From NCBI GenBank assembly GCA_964649825.1, contig CAZYQW010000024.1, positions 1 through 64,000 of the forward strand: 64,000 bases of DNA, given 5' to 3'. The notes beneath the pieces were generated by a model, which saw nothing but the letters and a program-made list of their open reading frames with translations, made no database searches and had not been told where the DNA came from. The stretch comes from CAZYQW01 sp964649825. Its GTDB lineage: Bacteria > Planctomycetota > B15-G4 > JADJEK01. Below are positions 51,965 to 61,175 of this stretch, one piece after another; the stretch's first letter is position 1, and each line of letters begins with the position of its first letter. The position numbers were made by a program, and so were the translations under genes.

Positions 51965-52256
51965 AGATCGAGACTCCGCGGCCTTCGTCAACCGGACCAG
52001 ACGGACCATCGCAGCGATCGTTAGCCAAAGCGAGTGACACCTCCGTAATCCGGATTTCATGGGCCCCTGATCGATCGGCGTTACGCCAAGGGGGACGTCG
52101 TTTCGGCCGGTGCGCCTGCGCACGAAAGTTCCGAGAAAACGTGCGGCGCTCCATGCCAAACGGCGTCTTCCGAGCGCGACGGTCGCGCTCACCCGCGTTT
52201 CGAAGCCCATCGCGACGGTCCGTCCCAGACCCGTCGCCACTCAGAAGGACATTTCC

Positions 52257-54248
52257 ATGAATCGAATGGATCTGAATCGAGGCGTCCGGTGCCTCCTCGC
52301 CTGTATCGTCACGTCCGTCGTCCCCCCGACGGTCGTGTTCGCTCAAGACTTGCACCCGGAAGGGGCACCGGACCCTTCTCGTTTCCGTGCCACGCTGGCC
52401 AGCCGGCTCGGCGCCGCTCCGAGCGAGGTGCTCGTGGGTGACGCCGAGGGCCCGGTGCGGCTCCATGACGCCGAGCTCGAACTCTTCGTCGCGTCCGGCA
52501 TGTTGGTCGACGGCCGGAAGGCGGTCGTCGCCATCGATCGTGACGGCAACGTCGTCGACCTCGACGCGGCGCTGGCGCAGGACCGCGAACTCGCCGGCGC
52601 GCGTCGCGGGAAGCTCGGCCGCCGGCTCCACGAGGAGGTGCTCCGCCGCGATCCGACCGAGCGCGTGCTCGTGGTCGCGTGGCTCGACGCGCCGGAGCTC
52701 GGCGACCTGCGCCAGGAGCACGCGGGCCGTCTCGAGACGCGCCGTGCGGCGGGAACCCTGACTCACGACGCAGCCGAGTCGCTGCAGGTCGAGCATTCGG
52801 GGCGCGTTCGCGACCGCTTGGCACCGGTCACCGATGCGGCGGCCAGTGCGTTCGAAGCGGCCGGCCTCGAGGTCGTCGGCCGGGACGTCTTCGCGCCGAT
52901 CGTCTTCCTTCGCGCCAACGCCGACGACATGGCGCGCGTGATGGACGACCCGCGCGTGCTCAGCCTCGACTTCGCGGGCGCCGAGTACGTCGATCGCCTG
53001 AACGTCGCGACGAATGAGGTGCGCGCGAGCGGCGCGTGGTACGCGTTCGGCGGAACGACCGGCGCCGGGGCGAAGGTCTCGATCGTCGAAAGCGGCGCCG
53101 TCTGCACGTCGAACCCGTTCCTGACGGTGGCGGCGACGCGTACGGCCGGAGGGGTGTCCTCGCACACGACCGGCGTCGCGTCCTGCGTGGCGAGCACCCA
53201 TTCGACCCACCGCGGCGTCGCGCCGGGGGCGACGATCATTTCCGCGAACGCGGCCGACTTCCTGAGTCAGACGAGCAACGTGACGTCGCAGATGCCGGGC
53301 TCGGTGGCCGCGGTCTCGTGGTCGATCAACAACGGCGCGCAGATCATGAACCTCTCGTACGGAGCCGGCGCTCCGAACTCGACGGTGTACTCGTTCGACA
53401 AGTATCTCGACTACGTCGTCCGCAACAGCGCGAAGACGATCGCGATCGCCTGCGGCAACTCCGGCTCGTACGCCGGCGACCCGGGGGCGGGCTTCAACGC
53501 CATCGCGGTCGGGAACTTCAACGACATGGGGTCGAGCGCCTGGTCGGGCGAGACGATGGCCGGGAGCTCGTCTTGGCGGAACCCGTCGACGGGCGTGGAG
53601 ACTCCGCAGGTCGCCGCGCCGGGCAGCGGCATCACGATGCTGAGCTGCAACGCGTCGATCACCGGATACACGGCGAGCGGGACGTCGTTCTCGTCGCCGA
53701 TCACGGCCGGCGTCGCGGCGCTCGTGGTCTCGAAGCAGCCGTCGCTCGGGAGCTGGCCGGAGGCCGTTCGCGCCATCATCATGGCCACGGCGTGGCACAA
53801 CATCGAAGGAGTCGCGCGGCTCTCCTCCAAGGACGGCGCCGGCGGCGTCGACGCGAAGGCGGCGTTCGCCGTCGCGGCGCGCGGCAAGGGCACCGGCTAC
53901 CAGTACGGCACGCTCACGTCGTCTTCGTTCGACGCGAACGGCCTCGTGACGGCGCAGACCGGCTTCGCCTCCGCGGGCCAGGCGATCCGCGCCTGCCTCT
54001 CGTTCGACTCGACGCCGTCGGGCGGCCCGACGTATTCGGTCGACTCGCTCAAGGCCGACCTCGACCTCTACGTCTACGCGCCGAACGGGGCGCTCGTCGC
54101 GACTTCGACCAGCGGCATCCAGCCCTTCGAGGTCGTCCACTTCACCGCTCCGCAGACCGGGACATACACCGTCAAGGTGAAGCGCTACTCGTTCAGCGGG
54201 TCGTCCGAGTACTACGGCACCGCGTTCACGACGAGCTCGGACCAGTAA
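52257..54248 (+). CDS. Secreted subtilisin-like (S8) protease with Glu at the catalytic Asp position
   Basis: A 663-residue exported protein: signal peptide (to about VVFAQ), an N-terminal prodomain-like region (about 31-255), a subtilase domain (about 265-545) and a C-terminal beta-sandwich of the pre-peptidase (PPC) type (about 585-660, ADLDLYVYAPNG..TGTYTVKVK). The catalytic histidine is H303 (SHTTGVAS), the oxyanion Asn N401 (CGNSG) and the serine S477 (GTSFSSP). The first triad position, normally Asp in 'DTG/DSG', is E278 (VSIVESG). Glu can serve in related sedolisins, but here it suggests altered or no activity. The ATG follows AAGGAC. A strong terminator follows the gene. Confidence 0.85.
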   Translation: MNRMDLNRGVRCLLACIVTSVVPPTVVFAQDLHPEGAPDPSRFRATLASRLGAAPSEVLVGDAEGPVRLHDAELELFVASGMLVDGRKAVVAIDRDGNVVDLDAALAQDRELAGARRGKLGRRLHEEVLRRDPTERVLVVAWLDAPELGDLRQEHAGRLETRRAAGTLTHDAAESLQVEHSGRVRDRLAPVTDAAASAFEAAGLEVVGRDVFAPIVFLRANADDMARVMDDPRVLSLDFAGAEYVDRLNVATNEVRASGAWYAFGGTTGAGAKVSIVESGAVCTSNPFLTVAATRTAGGVSSHTTGVASCVASTHSTHRGVAPGATIISANAADFLSQTSNVTSQMPGSVAAVSWSINNGAQIMNLSYGAGAPNSTVYSFDKYLDYVVRNSAKTIAIACGNSGSYAGDPGAGFNAIAVGNFNDMGSSAWSGETMAGSSSWRNPSTGVETPQVAAPGSGITMLSCNASITGYTASGTSFSSPITAGVAALVVSKQPSLGSWPEAVRAIIMATAWHNIEGVARLSSKDGAGGVDAKAAFAVAARGKGTGYQYGTLTSSSFDANGLVTAQTGFASAGQAIRACLSFDSTPSGGPTYSVDSLKADLDLYVYAPNGALVATSTSGIQPFEVVHFTAPQTGTYTVKVKRYSFSGSSEYYGTAFTTSSDQ

Positions 54249-54280
54249 TCAGGGAGCTCTCCGATCCCCCATGGAGACGC

Positions 54281-54313
54281 GGGTGACGGCGTCATCGCGC
54301 CGTCACCCTTTTT
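54281..54313 (+). terminator. Rho-independent terminator after the subtilase gene
   Basis: GGGTGACGGCG (54281-54291) pairs perfectly with CGCCGTCACCC (54298-54308) around a 6-nt loop and is followed by five T residues (54309-54313). This is the clearest intrinsic terminator in the window, 33 nt after the stop codon. It separates the protease from the sigma-kinase operon. Confidence 0.9.
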
Positions 54314-54347
54314 CCTCTTTCAGGACCCGGAGGACGCGAAGCAAGGT

Positions 54348-54956
54348 ATGGCCGAAGACGACCCCGCGTATGATCACGCTCGAGGTCGAACGATGATGGC
54401 GGATCCGAACGACTCGCTCTCCCAGCTCCTCGATCGTTGGAAGAGCGGCGACACGCAGGCCGGCGACGAATTGGTCCGCCTGGTCTACGACGAGCTCCAT
54501 CGACTCGCGCGGCGGCGGATGGACGGGCAGAAGCCGTGGCACACGCTCCAGGCGACGGCGCTCGTCAACGAAGCCGTCGTGAGGATGTTCAAGGACGGCC
54601 CGTCGGACTGCCGCGACGTCGATCATTTCCTCGCCGTGGCGGCACGCGCCATGCGGTCGGTGCTCGTCGATCACGCGCGCCGCAAAGGACGGCAGAAGAG
54701 GAGCGGAGTCCGAGAGGACATCCCGCTCGAGCTCCTGACCGAACGATACGAGGAGCGCGCGACCGACCTCGTGGCGCTCGACGAGTCGCTGAAGAAGCTC
54801 GCGGAAGTCGATCCCGATCTGGCCCGTCTCGTCGAGCTGCACTTCTTCGGGCGGATCAGCCTCCGGGAGATCTCGCGCATCGAGAATCGACCACGACACG
54901 TGGTCGAGCGCGAATGGCAGCTCGCGCGCGCGTGGCTTCGCAAGCACATGTCATGA
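54348..54956 (+). CDS. ECF sigma factor paired with a membrane kinase
   Basis: A 202-residue ECF sigma factor of the same type as the gene at 181-759: LVYDELHRLARRRM, WHTLQATALVNEAVVRM, RSVLVDHARRKGRQKRSG in region 2 and a region 4 near 145-200 (LVELHFFGRISLREISRIENRPRHVVEREWQLARAWLR). A start at 54393 (MMADPN) is also reasonable because family members usually begin shortly before the 'LLDRWKSGD' segment. The stop overlaps the kinase start (ATGA). In planctomycetes such sigma-kinase pairs are frequent, and the kinase is thought to control the sigma factor instead of a classical anti-sigma factor. Confidence 0.9.
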   Translation: MAEDDPAYDHARGRTMMADPNDSLSQLLDRWKSGDTQAGDELVRLVYDELHRLARRRMDGQKPWHTLQATALVNEAVVRMFKDGPSDCRDVDHFLAVAARAMRSVLVDHARRKGRQKRSGVREDIPLELLTERYEERATDLVALDESLKKLAEVDPDLARLVELHFFGRISLREISRIENRPRHVVEREWQLARAWLRKHMS

Positions 54957-57463
54957 ACCAAGAGCGATGGCAACGGGTGAAGGGCATCTTCGCGCGAGCG
55001 ACGGAGCTCGGACAGGAGGGCCGTGACACGTTCCTGGCCGACGCCTGCGGCGACGACGAGGAGCTGCACGCCGAGGTCCGGTCGCTTCTCGCGAGCGTCG
55101 AGACCGAAGACGAGTTCCTCGTCGCTCCCGATGTCGCCGGCGTGGAGTGCCTGGAACCCGAACGCGGGCAGCGGCTCGGCGACTTCGAGCTCCTCGAGGA
55201 GATCGGCCGGGGCGGCATGGGCGTCGTCTACCGGGCTCGGCAGGTGTCGCTCGAACGAGAGGTGGCCGTCAAGGTCCTCGCGACGCACCTCTCGCGCTCG
55301 CCACGCCACGTCGACCACTTCCTCCGCGAGGCGCGGGCCGCCGCGAAGCTTCACCACCGCTCGATCGTGTCGATCCACTTCGTCGGCAACGTCGAGGACG
55401 CGCACTTCTTCGCGATGGAGTTCGTGGGAGGCCGCGACCTCCACGAGGAGCTCAAGATCCAGGCCGGCCTCGCGAGCGGCCGGACGATCCTGCCCCCGCG
55501 CGACTCGTCGCGCTACGTGCCGGTCGTCACCCGCCTCTGCGCCGACGCGGCCGACGCGCTCCAGTACGCGCACGAGCGCGGGATCGTCCACCGCGACGTC
55601 AAGCCCCACAACCTCCTGCTGCGCGTCACGGGCGACGTCTGCCTCGCCGACTTCGGCCTCGCGAAGGACGAGTCCCTCGGCTCGATCTCGAAGTCGGAGG
55701 AGATCCAGGGCACGCCGTACTACATGAGTCCGGAACAGACTCGGGTCGAGGGCACGCGCGTCGGTCACCGCACCGACGTCTATTCCCTCGGAGTGGTCCT
55801 CTACGAGCTCCTCACGCTGCACCGCCCGTTCTCGGGCACCACGTCGCACGAGGTCCTGCACGCGATCGCCGTCGACGAGCCGGAGACGGTGCGCTCGTTC
55901 AACCCGCGCGTGCCGAAGGATCTCGAGACGATCTGCGCCAAGGCGATGGAGAAGAGCCCGGAGCGTCGCTACGCGACGGCGGCCGCGTTCGCCGACGACC
56001 TGCGGCGGTTCCTGAACCACGAGGCGATCTTGGCGCGACCCGCGACCGTCGCCGACCACCTGTCGCGCTCGCTGAGAAGACACCGCGGGACCATCTCGAT
56101 CGCCGTGCTCATCCTCGTCGCCCTCGTCACCGGGATCCTGCTCGCCGAACGACGCGCGAAGGCCCTGGAGCTCGAGACCGACGTCGCGCTGCTTTCGCAT
56201 CTCGAGGCCGTCCCCGATCTCGGCCGCGTCGACCTCGAACGACTCCGCGCCGGCCGCGAAGCCCTCCGCAGGGTCGCACGCGACGGCACCCAGGACGCGC
56301 TCGTCGCAAGGCTCGGAGCGCTCTTCGAGGAGCTCCGCGCGCGCTGGAAGCGGGAAGGAACGGATGACGTCGAGCGCAGCTTCGGGAGCCCTGACGCCCT
56401 CACGTCGATGCCGTCCGACCGGCACCTGTTCCAGGGCCTCGCTCGACTCCACGACGCGCGTTCGGTCTTCCCGGAGGATGCCGATCTGACCCGCCTCGCG
56501 TCGGTCGCGGCGACGTTTCCCCTCCTCACCGTCGACGCGCCGCGCGGCGCCCCCATCACGTTGCGTCCGCTCGACCCATTGACCGGCCTGCCCGGCCAGA
56601 GCATCCTCCTCGGCGCGGCTCCGCTGCGCGCGCATCCGGTCCCGCCCGGCGAGTACCGCGTCACCGTCGAAGGCGACGACGGCTTCTGCGAGATGACGCG
56701 CACCTTGACGCGCCGTGGTCGTCACTATGAGGTGACCGCCGTCATCCGACCCACGCAGAACGTCGTGCGCGGAATGATCCGGATCCCCGCCGGACGGTTC
56801 ATCGACGGCGACGCTCGCGCCGACGTCTACCGCCGCCGCGAGCTCGATCTCCCGTCGTTCTGGATCGACGAGTGCGAGGTCAGCAACGGGGACTATCACG
56901 CGTTCTGCCAGGCGACCGGCCACGTCCCGCCGATCGTGTGGAATTCCGGCTACGACTCCGCGTTGGCCGATCTTCCGGTGACCGGCATATCGTGGCAGGA
57001 TGCGGTCGCGTACGCCGAATGGGCGGGCAAGCGACTGCCGTCGAACCACGAGTGGGGCCGCGCCGCGCGCGGCGAGCACGGCTACCTCTATCCGTGGGGA
57101 AACGACCCCCGCCACGGCGAGGCCCTCGCCAACATCGAGGACGCCGCCACGAACGACTGGAATCAATGGACCGAGGCGATCCAGCGCTACCGTGACGCGG
57201 TCGCTCCGGTGAAGAGTTTCCCGGCCGGGCGCAGCCCGGATGGTCTCTATCACGTCCTCGGCAACGTCGCCGAGCTCACCGAGAGCCCTTACGTGCAGTC
57301 CGTAGGAGGGGAGTTGGCGGTCATGATCGACGGGCGCATCATGCGCGGCGGCGGGTTCGACCTGCAACGCGGCGCGTTCCCCCTCTCGACGGTGACGTGG
57401 GTCCTCGGTTCCTATAAACTCAATCACCTCGGTTTCCGCTGCGCCAAGAGCGCGGATCCCTGA
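54953..57463 (+). CDS. Membrane Ser/Thr protein kinase fused to a formylglycine-generating-enzyme-like domain
   Basis: An 836-residue fusion. The kinase domain (about 79-355) is intact: glycine loop GRGGMG (85-90), K107, HRDVKPHN with D215, and DFG (233-235). One span at 380-398 places the rest outside the cytosol: a helical and beta region (about 400-600), then an FGE-sulfatase-like domain (about 606-834) with IPAGRF, PSFWIDECEVSNGDYHAF, KRLPSNHEWGRAARG, YPWGND and a closing HLGFRCAKS. The two copper-binding cysteines of true FGE are not evident in the late RGGGFDLQRGAF segment, so this domain is probably a sensor or ligand binder. It overlaps the sigma gene by 4 nt. Confidence 0.88.
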   Translation: MNQERWQRVKGIFARATELGQEGRDTFLADACGDDEELHAEVRSLLASVETEDEFLVAPDVAGVECLEPERGQRLGDFELLEEIGRGGMGVVYRARQVSLEREVAVKVLATHLSRSPRHVDHFLREARAAAKLHHRSIVSIHFVGNVEDAHFFAMEFVGGRDLHEELKIQAGLASGRTILPPRDSSRYVPVVTRLCADAADALQYAHERGIVHRDVKPHNLLLRVTGDVCLADFGLAKDESLGSISKSEEIQGTPYYMSPEQTRVEGTRVGHRTDVYSLGVVLYELLTLHRPFSGTTSHEVLHAIAVDEPETVRSFNPRVPKDLETICAKAMEKSPERRYATAAAFADDLRRFLNHEAILARPATVADHLSRSLRRHRGTISIAVLILVALVTGILLAERRAKALELETDVALLSHLEAVPDLGRVDLERLRAGREALRRVARDGTQDALVARLGALFEELRARWKREGTDDVERSFGSPDALTSMPSDRHLFQGLARLHDARSVFPEDADLTRLASVAATFPLLTVDAPRGAPITLRPLDPLTGLPGQSILLGAAPLRAHPVPPGEYRVTVEGDDGFCEMTRTLTRRGRHYEVTAVIRPTQNVVRGMIRIPAGRFIDGDARADVYRRRELDLPSFWIDECEVSNGDYHAFCQATGHVPPIVWNSGYDSALADLPVTGISWQDAVAYAEWAGKRLPSNHEWGRAARGEHGYLYPWGNDPRHGEALANIEDAATNDWNQWTEAIQRYRDAVAPVKSFPAGRSPDGLYHVLGNVAELTESPYVQSVGGELAVMIDGRIMRGGGFDLQRGAFPLSTVTWVLGSYKLNHLGFRCAKSADP

Positions 57464-57484
57464 CAACCGGAGCGGCCCATCACG

Positions 57485-57937
57485 ATGTACGGATCACTCG
57501 AAGTTCAAACCAGCGTCGTTCCCGGCGACGGATTCGAAAAACTCCCCGGCAAAGTGCGACGCGTCTTGCTCGGGTTCCTTCTCGAGCAGGCGCGAGACCT
57601 GCTGTTGGTTCCGGCCCCGGTCGAATTCGACGCCGACCTCGAGGACGACGGCATCACCGAGATGGACGCCATGACCGCCGCCGTCGAAAGCTACCTCGCC
57701 GGCGTCTCCAAGACGACGACGACGGACCTGACCGTCGACAAGGACGCAACGCCGGTCACGTACTACGAGTTCGTCGACGGCCATTGGAAGTGCAAGACCC
57801 GCTTCGTGGTCCTCCAACACGGCGTCCCCGCGACGGTCAACGCCCAGACCCCCGATGGTGAGCAGGCCGACGCCCACGTCTACATCACGCTCGGCGTGGA
57901 TCTCGGCCCGGACGAGCCGTCGCACTCCGCGGCGTAG
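57485..57937 (+). CDS. Small acidic protein of unknown function downstream of the kinase
   Basis: A 150-residue cytosolic-looking protein, 21 nt after the kinase stop, so probably the third gene of the sigma-kinase operon. It has an acidic stretch (DADLEDDGITEMDAM), a central helix (AAVESYLAG), a beta part (TYYEFVDGHWKCKTRFVVLQHG) and no signal peptide. No family was recognised. A role in the kinase or sigma pathway is suggested by position only. Confidence 0.6.
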   Translation: MYGSLEVQTSVVPGDGFEKLPGKVRRVLLGFLLEQARDLLLVPAPVEFDADLEDDGITEMDAMTAAVESYLAGVSKTTTTDLTVDKDATPVTYYEFVDGHWKCKTRFVVLQHGVPATVNAQTPDGEQADAHVYITLGVDLGPDEPSHSAA

Positions 57938-58043
57938 CGAACGAGGATTCGAATGCCCTGGTGGCTCACGCGGGACGGATTTCGTCGTAGTCAGGATCGA
58001 TGACATCCAGACGCGGGTCGGCAAACGCGGACGCCATGAAGCG

Positions 58044-59183
58044 ATGACGTCACGACGCCAGTTTCTCCAGACGGCCGCGGCGGCGGGGGCCGCCGCGCTG
58101 CTGCGCGGCTCGAGCTCCGCCGCGAGGGACGGGCCCGCTCGCAAGCGGAGCCTCCTGATCCTCGGCGGGACCAGCTTTCTCGGGCGGCACATCGTCGAGG
58201 AAGCGCTCGCGCGTGGGCACTCGATGACCCTGTTCAACCGAGGCAAGACCAATCCGCACATCTTCCCCGAGCTCGAGAAGCTGCGCGGCGATCGCGATCC
58301 GCGCGTCGGCTCGGGGCTCGAGTCCCTGAAGGGTCGTACGTGGGACGCGGCCATCGATACGTCGGGGTACGTGCCGCGGATCGTGAGCGCGTCCACGACG
58401 CTCCTCGAGGATTCGATCGAGCAGTACGTGTTCGTGTCGACGCTCTCGGTCTATCGCGACTTCTCGCGCGTCGGCATCGATGAGTCTGCGCCGGTGGGAA
58501 CGCTCGAGGACGAAACCACCGAGGACTTCGGCGCCGGCTTCGAGAACTACGGTCCTCTGAAGGCGCTCTGCGAACGGGCGGCCGAGCGGGCGATGCCGGG
58601 CCGAGTGACGAACGTCCGCCCCGGCTTGATCGTCGGTCCCCACGACAACATGCCCCGCTTCACGTATTGGCCGGTCCGGATCGCCGAGGGCGGCGAGGTG
58701 CTCGCCCCCGGGCGGCCGACGGATCCGGTGCAGTACATCGACGCCCGCGACCTCGCGGCGTTCTGCCTCGACACGATCGAGCGCCGGGTCATCGGCACGT
58801 TCAACGCGAACGGCCCGGTCGCACCGACGAACATCGCGGAGCTTCTGTACGGCTGCAAGGCGGTCACGTCGGCCGGTGCCCAGTTCACCTGGGTGAACGC
58901 GGAGTTCCTCGCCAAGAACGGAGTGCGGTCGTGGGTCGACGTCCCGGTCTGGATCCCGCCGACCGGAGCGCATCGTGGGTTCCATCGCGTCGACTCGGCG
59001 CGAGCCATCGAAGTCGGTCTCTGGACTCGTCCTCTCGCGGACACCGCGCGGGACACGCTCGAATGGTTCCGCACCGTCCTCGACGGGAACCCGACGCGGT
59101 TCATGGCCGGCCTGACGCGTAAGAAAGAGCAGGACGTCCTGGCGGCGTGGCGAGCGGCGCGCGACGACGACCGCGACGGTTGA
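58044..59183 (+). CDS. Tat-exported NAD-dependent epimerase/dehydratase-like protein
   Basis: A 379-residue protein with a twin-arginine signal (SRRQFLQ, R4-R5, then an Ala-rich hydrophobic core), so it would be folded with its cofactor before export. The Rossmann fold begins GGTSFLGRHI (41-50) and an NRG segment follows. The family YxxxK reads YGPLK, with STLSVY nearby, as in extended SDR and isoflavone-reductase-like proteins. Related proteins often annotated as NAD-dependent epimerases act on sugar nucleotides; the Tat export makes another role plausible. The C-terminal part (about 285-379) is helical. It stands between the kinase operon and a convergent glycosyltransferase gene. Confidence 0.82.
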   Translation: MTSRRQFLQTAAAAGAAALLRGSSSAARDGPARKRSLLILGGTSFLGRHIVEEALARGHSMTLFNRGKTNPHIFPELEKLRGDRDPRVGSGLESLKGRTWDAAIDTSGYVPRIVSASTTLLEDSIEQYVFVSTLSVYRDFSRVGIDESAPVGTLEDETTEDFGAGFENYGPLKALCERAAERAMPGRVTNVRPGLIVGPHDNMPRFTYWPVRIAEGGEVLAPGRPTDPVQYIDARDLAAFCLDTIERRVIGTFNANGPVAPTNIAELLYGCKAVTSAGAQFTWVNAEFLAKNGVRSWVDVPVWIPPTGAHRGFHRVDSARAIEVGLWTRPLADTARDTLEWFRTVLDGNPTRFMAGLTRKKEQDVLAAWRAARDDDRDG

Positions 59184-59220
59184 GCGCGCGCCGTGTCGAC
59201 ACGCACGGGCGCGGACCTCC

Positions 59221-60591
59221 TCAACCTCCGCTTTTCCCGTTGTTCCACCGCCTCGCGAGAGCCGCGAGCGCCGCGGCGAAGAGCAGCGCCCACCACGGAG
59301 TCGTGTGGAAGATCAACCGTTCGCCGGCTTGATTGAGCTGCCACGCCATGTTGCGCGGATGCTGCAGCAGTACGGCCGTGTAGACCAGGACGTGGAGGAG
59401 AAGCGCACCGAGGCAACCGAAGACCGCTCGTCGACCACGCCCCATGACAAGGGCGGCGAATGCGAACGCGAGCGCCAGCGGCAGACCGATCGAGACCGCT
59501 CCTTCGAACGAGGAACGAATCGCGGTGGTCCCGAAGTGTTCGAGCACCATCGTCATGCCATCCGCGATTCGATCGAGGTCGAGCCGGAACGGCTCCCCGA
59601 CGTGGACCGAATGGACGCCGTGGCTCCGCAGCAGCGCCGGCCACGCGAGAGCGAGGATCGACGTCGTCGCGATGCAGAGCAGCGCCGGCCGCGGCGGAAC
59701 GCGCCGCCCGATCGCCGCCGCCGCGACGAGCAACGCGGAGCCCGCGGCGACGGCGATTCCCTCGTTCTTCGCCAGCGCCGCGCCACCCGCCGCGAGCGCG
59801 AACCGAACCGCGGCCAGGCGGGTCGGCGCAGTGAGAAAGCGACAGCCTTCGAGCGCGGCCAGCAGCACGAACGCGGTCAGGTGCAGGTCGGCGTACCCCT
59901 GCGTCGCGAGCAGGAACGCCTCCGGCGAGAGCATGAAGACGAGCGCCGCCAGAACGGCCCATCGGCGCGTGGCGGATCGCGCGAACACCTCGACGATGAG
60001 CAACGCGTAGGCCAACCACGCGAACGAGAAGAGCGGCTTGATCCACCGCGCTTGACACCCGACGTCCCCGACCGACAGAAAGACGAGAGCCTCATTGGCG
60101 GCGACGAGCGGCGGATACGTCTTGCCCGATCCCAGCGGGTTGAGCTCCTTGAGGACGTCCGGCGCGAAGCTCCGGTGCGTCTCGAAGACGCGGGCCGGAA
60201 TCGCGAAGTTGTGGAGTGCGTCCGAACCGTACACCGGGAGCCGCAGACCGACCGCGGTCACACCGGCGAACAGGACGAGCGCGACCAGGACCAGGCGACG
60301 CTCGTGCGGCGGCGTGGCGCGCGGGGCAGGACGAGGCGCGAGCGCCCGACGACGTACGATCCCGAGCGCGCCCCACCACGGCACGGCGATCCACGCCAGT
60401 CGGAACGGGATCCCGGCGACGTGGTACGCGAAGAGTTGAACGGAGATCCCGGCCGCGCCGAACAGGAGCATCCGGGAGACGTTCTCGTGCCAACGCCGCT
60501 CCTCTTCGCGCTCGAGGGCCTTCGTGATCACGAACCCGGCGACGAGCTGAGTCGCCAGGGCGAACAGCGCGCCGAGAACGTCGAGCGTCAT
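59221..60591 (-). CDS. Multi-span membrane glycosyltransferase-like protein (GT39/PMT-like)
   Basis: A 456-residue integral membrane protein with about ten hydrophobic spans. The first external loop reads GLRLPVYGSDALHNFAIPAR, with an acidic residue in the place of the catalytic Asp of GT-C lipid-linked sugar transferases, followed by GSGKTYPPLVAANEALVFL. The pattern matches the ArnT/PMT-like GT-C fold, which would move a sugar from a lipid carrier to a protein or lipid outside the cytosol. The start overlaps the stop of the upstream gene by 4 nt. Family assignment is by topology and loop features only. Confidence 0.6.
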   Translation of the reverse strand: MTLDVLGALFALATQLVAGFVITKALEREEERRWHENVSRMLLFGAAGISVQLFAYHVAGIPFRLAWIAVPWWGALGIVRRRALAPRPAPRATPPHERRLVLVALVLFAGVTAVGLRLPVYGSDALHNFAIPARVFETHRSFAPDVLKELNPLGSGKTYPPLVAANEALVFLSVGDVGCQARWIKPLFSFAWLAYALLIVEVFARSATRRWAVLAALVFMLSPEAFLLATQGYADLHLTAFVLLAALEGCRFLTAPTRLAAVRFALAAGGAALAKNEGIAVAAGSALLVAAAAIGRRVPPRPALLCIATTSILALAWPALLRSHGVHSVHVGEPFRLDLDRIADGMTMVLEHFGTTAIRSSFEGAVSIGLPLALAFAFAALVMGRGRRAVFGCLGALLLHVLVYTAVLLQHPRNMAWQLNQAGERLIFHTTPWWALLFAAALAALARRWNNGKSGG

Positions 60592-61154
60592 CGCGGCGGT
60601 CCTGACCCGTCGACGCGCGCGCCCGGCGGCCGATCCACCCGGTAGAGGGTCGCGTCTCCCTGGCGACGCACCTCGATGAGCGCGTCCGTCACGTCCGGAG
60701 TCAGACCGCCGCCCATCACCTGGACGACGAAGTCCGCCCAAGCGATTCCGTCACGCAACCGCTCCGGCGTCCAGAGGCGCCCGCGCTCGTCCATCCATGC
60801 CACGTAGTCATCCACCATCGAGCCGAACCACTCCCTCGCGACCGGACTCGCCAGGACGGCGGGGTCGATCCGATGGAGCGCCCGCATCGGCCGCGGAAGA
60901 AACTGGTACTCGGCGCCCAGCTCGAGCGGCAAGGGAGTCACGATCAGCACGCGGGCGCCGGCCGGGACGTCGCCGTCGAGTCCGCAGAGCGATCGCCACG
61001 CGCGCGGCTGGAAGCCCCCCTCCGCGGACGTGACGTCGAGCATCGCGGCCGCCGTCTCCGTTCGTGCGACGAGCGCGGCGCCGAAGCGCGCCGTCAGGAT
61101 CGCCTGTCCGGCCGAGGCGGCGAGCAACAACCAGGCGATCGCGCGGCGCGCCAT
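60588..61154 (-). CDS. Membrane-anchored protein coupled to the glycosyltransferase-like gene
   Basis: A 188-residue protein with an N-terminal hydrophobic segment (about 5-21) and a soluble remainder: a strand VLIVTPLPLELGAEYQFL, a helical middle and an arginine/proline tail. It is coupled to the downstream glycosyltransferase-like gene by a 4-nt overlap. This type of small partner, with the 'LP.ELGAEYQFLPRPMR' loop, often accompanies membrane glycosyltransferases of this lineage as an accessory. No family was recognised. Confidence 0.62.
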   Translation of the reverse strand: MARRAIAWLLLAASAGQAILTARFGAALVARTETAAAMLDVTSAEGGFQPRAWRSLCGLDGDVPAGARVLIVTPLPLELGAEYQFLPRPMRALHRIDPAVLASPVAREWFGSMVDDYVAWMDERGRLWTPERLRDGIAWADFVVQVMGGGLTPDVTDALIEVRRQGDATLYRVDRPPGARVDGSGPPR

Positions 61155-61175
61155 TCGTGCGTCCGAGGCCCTACC

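Noticed and set aside
59193..59202. GTGTCGACAC palindrome between convergent genes
   Set aside because: A 10-bp palindrome is expected by chance at this window size; no T tract or second copy supports a terminator or operator.
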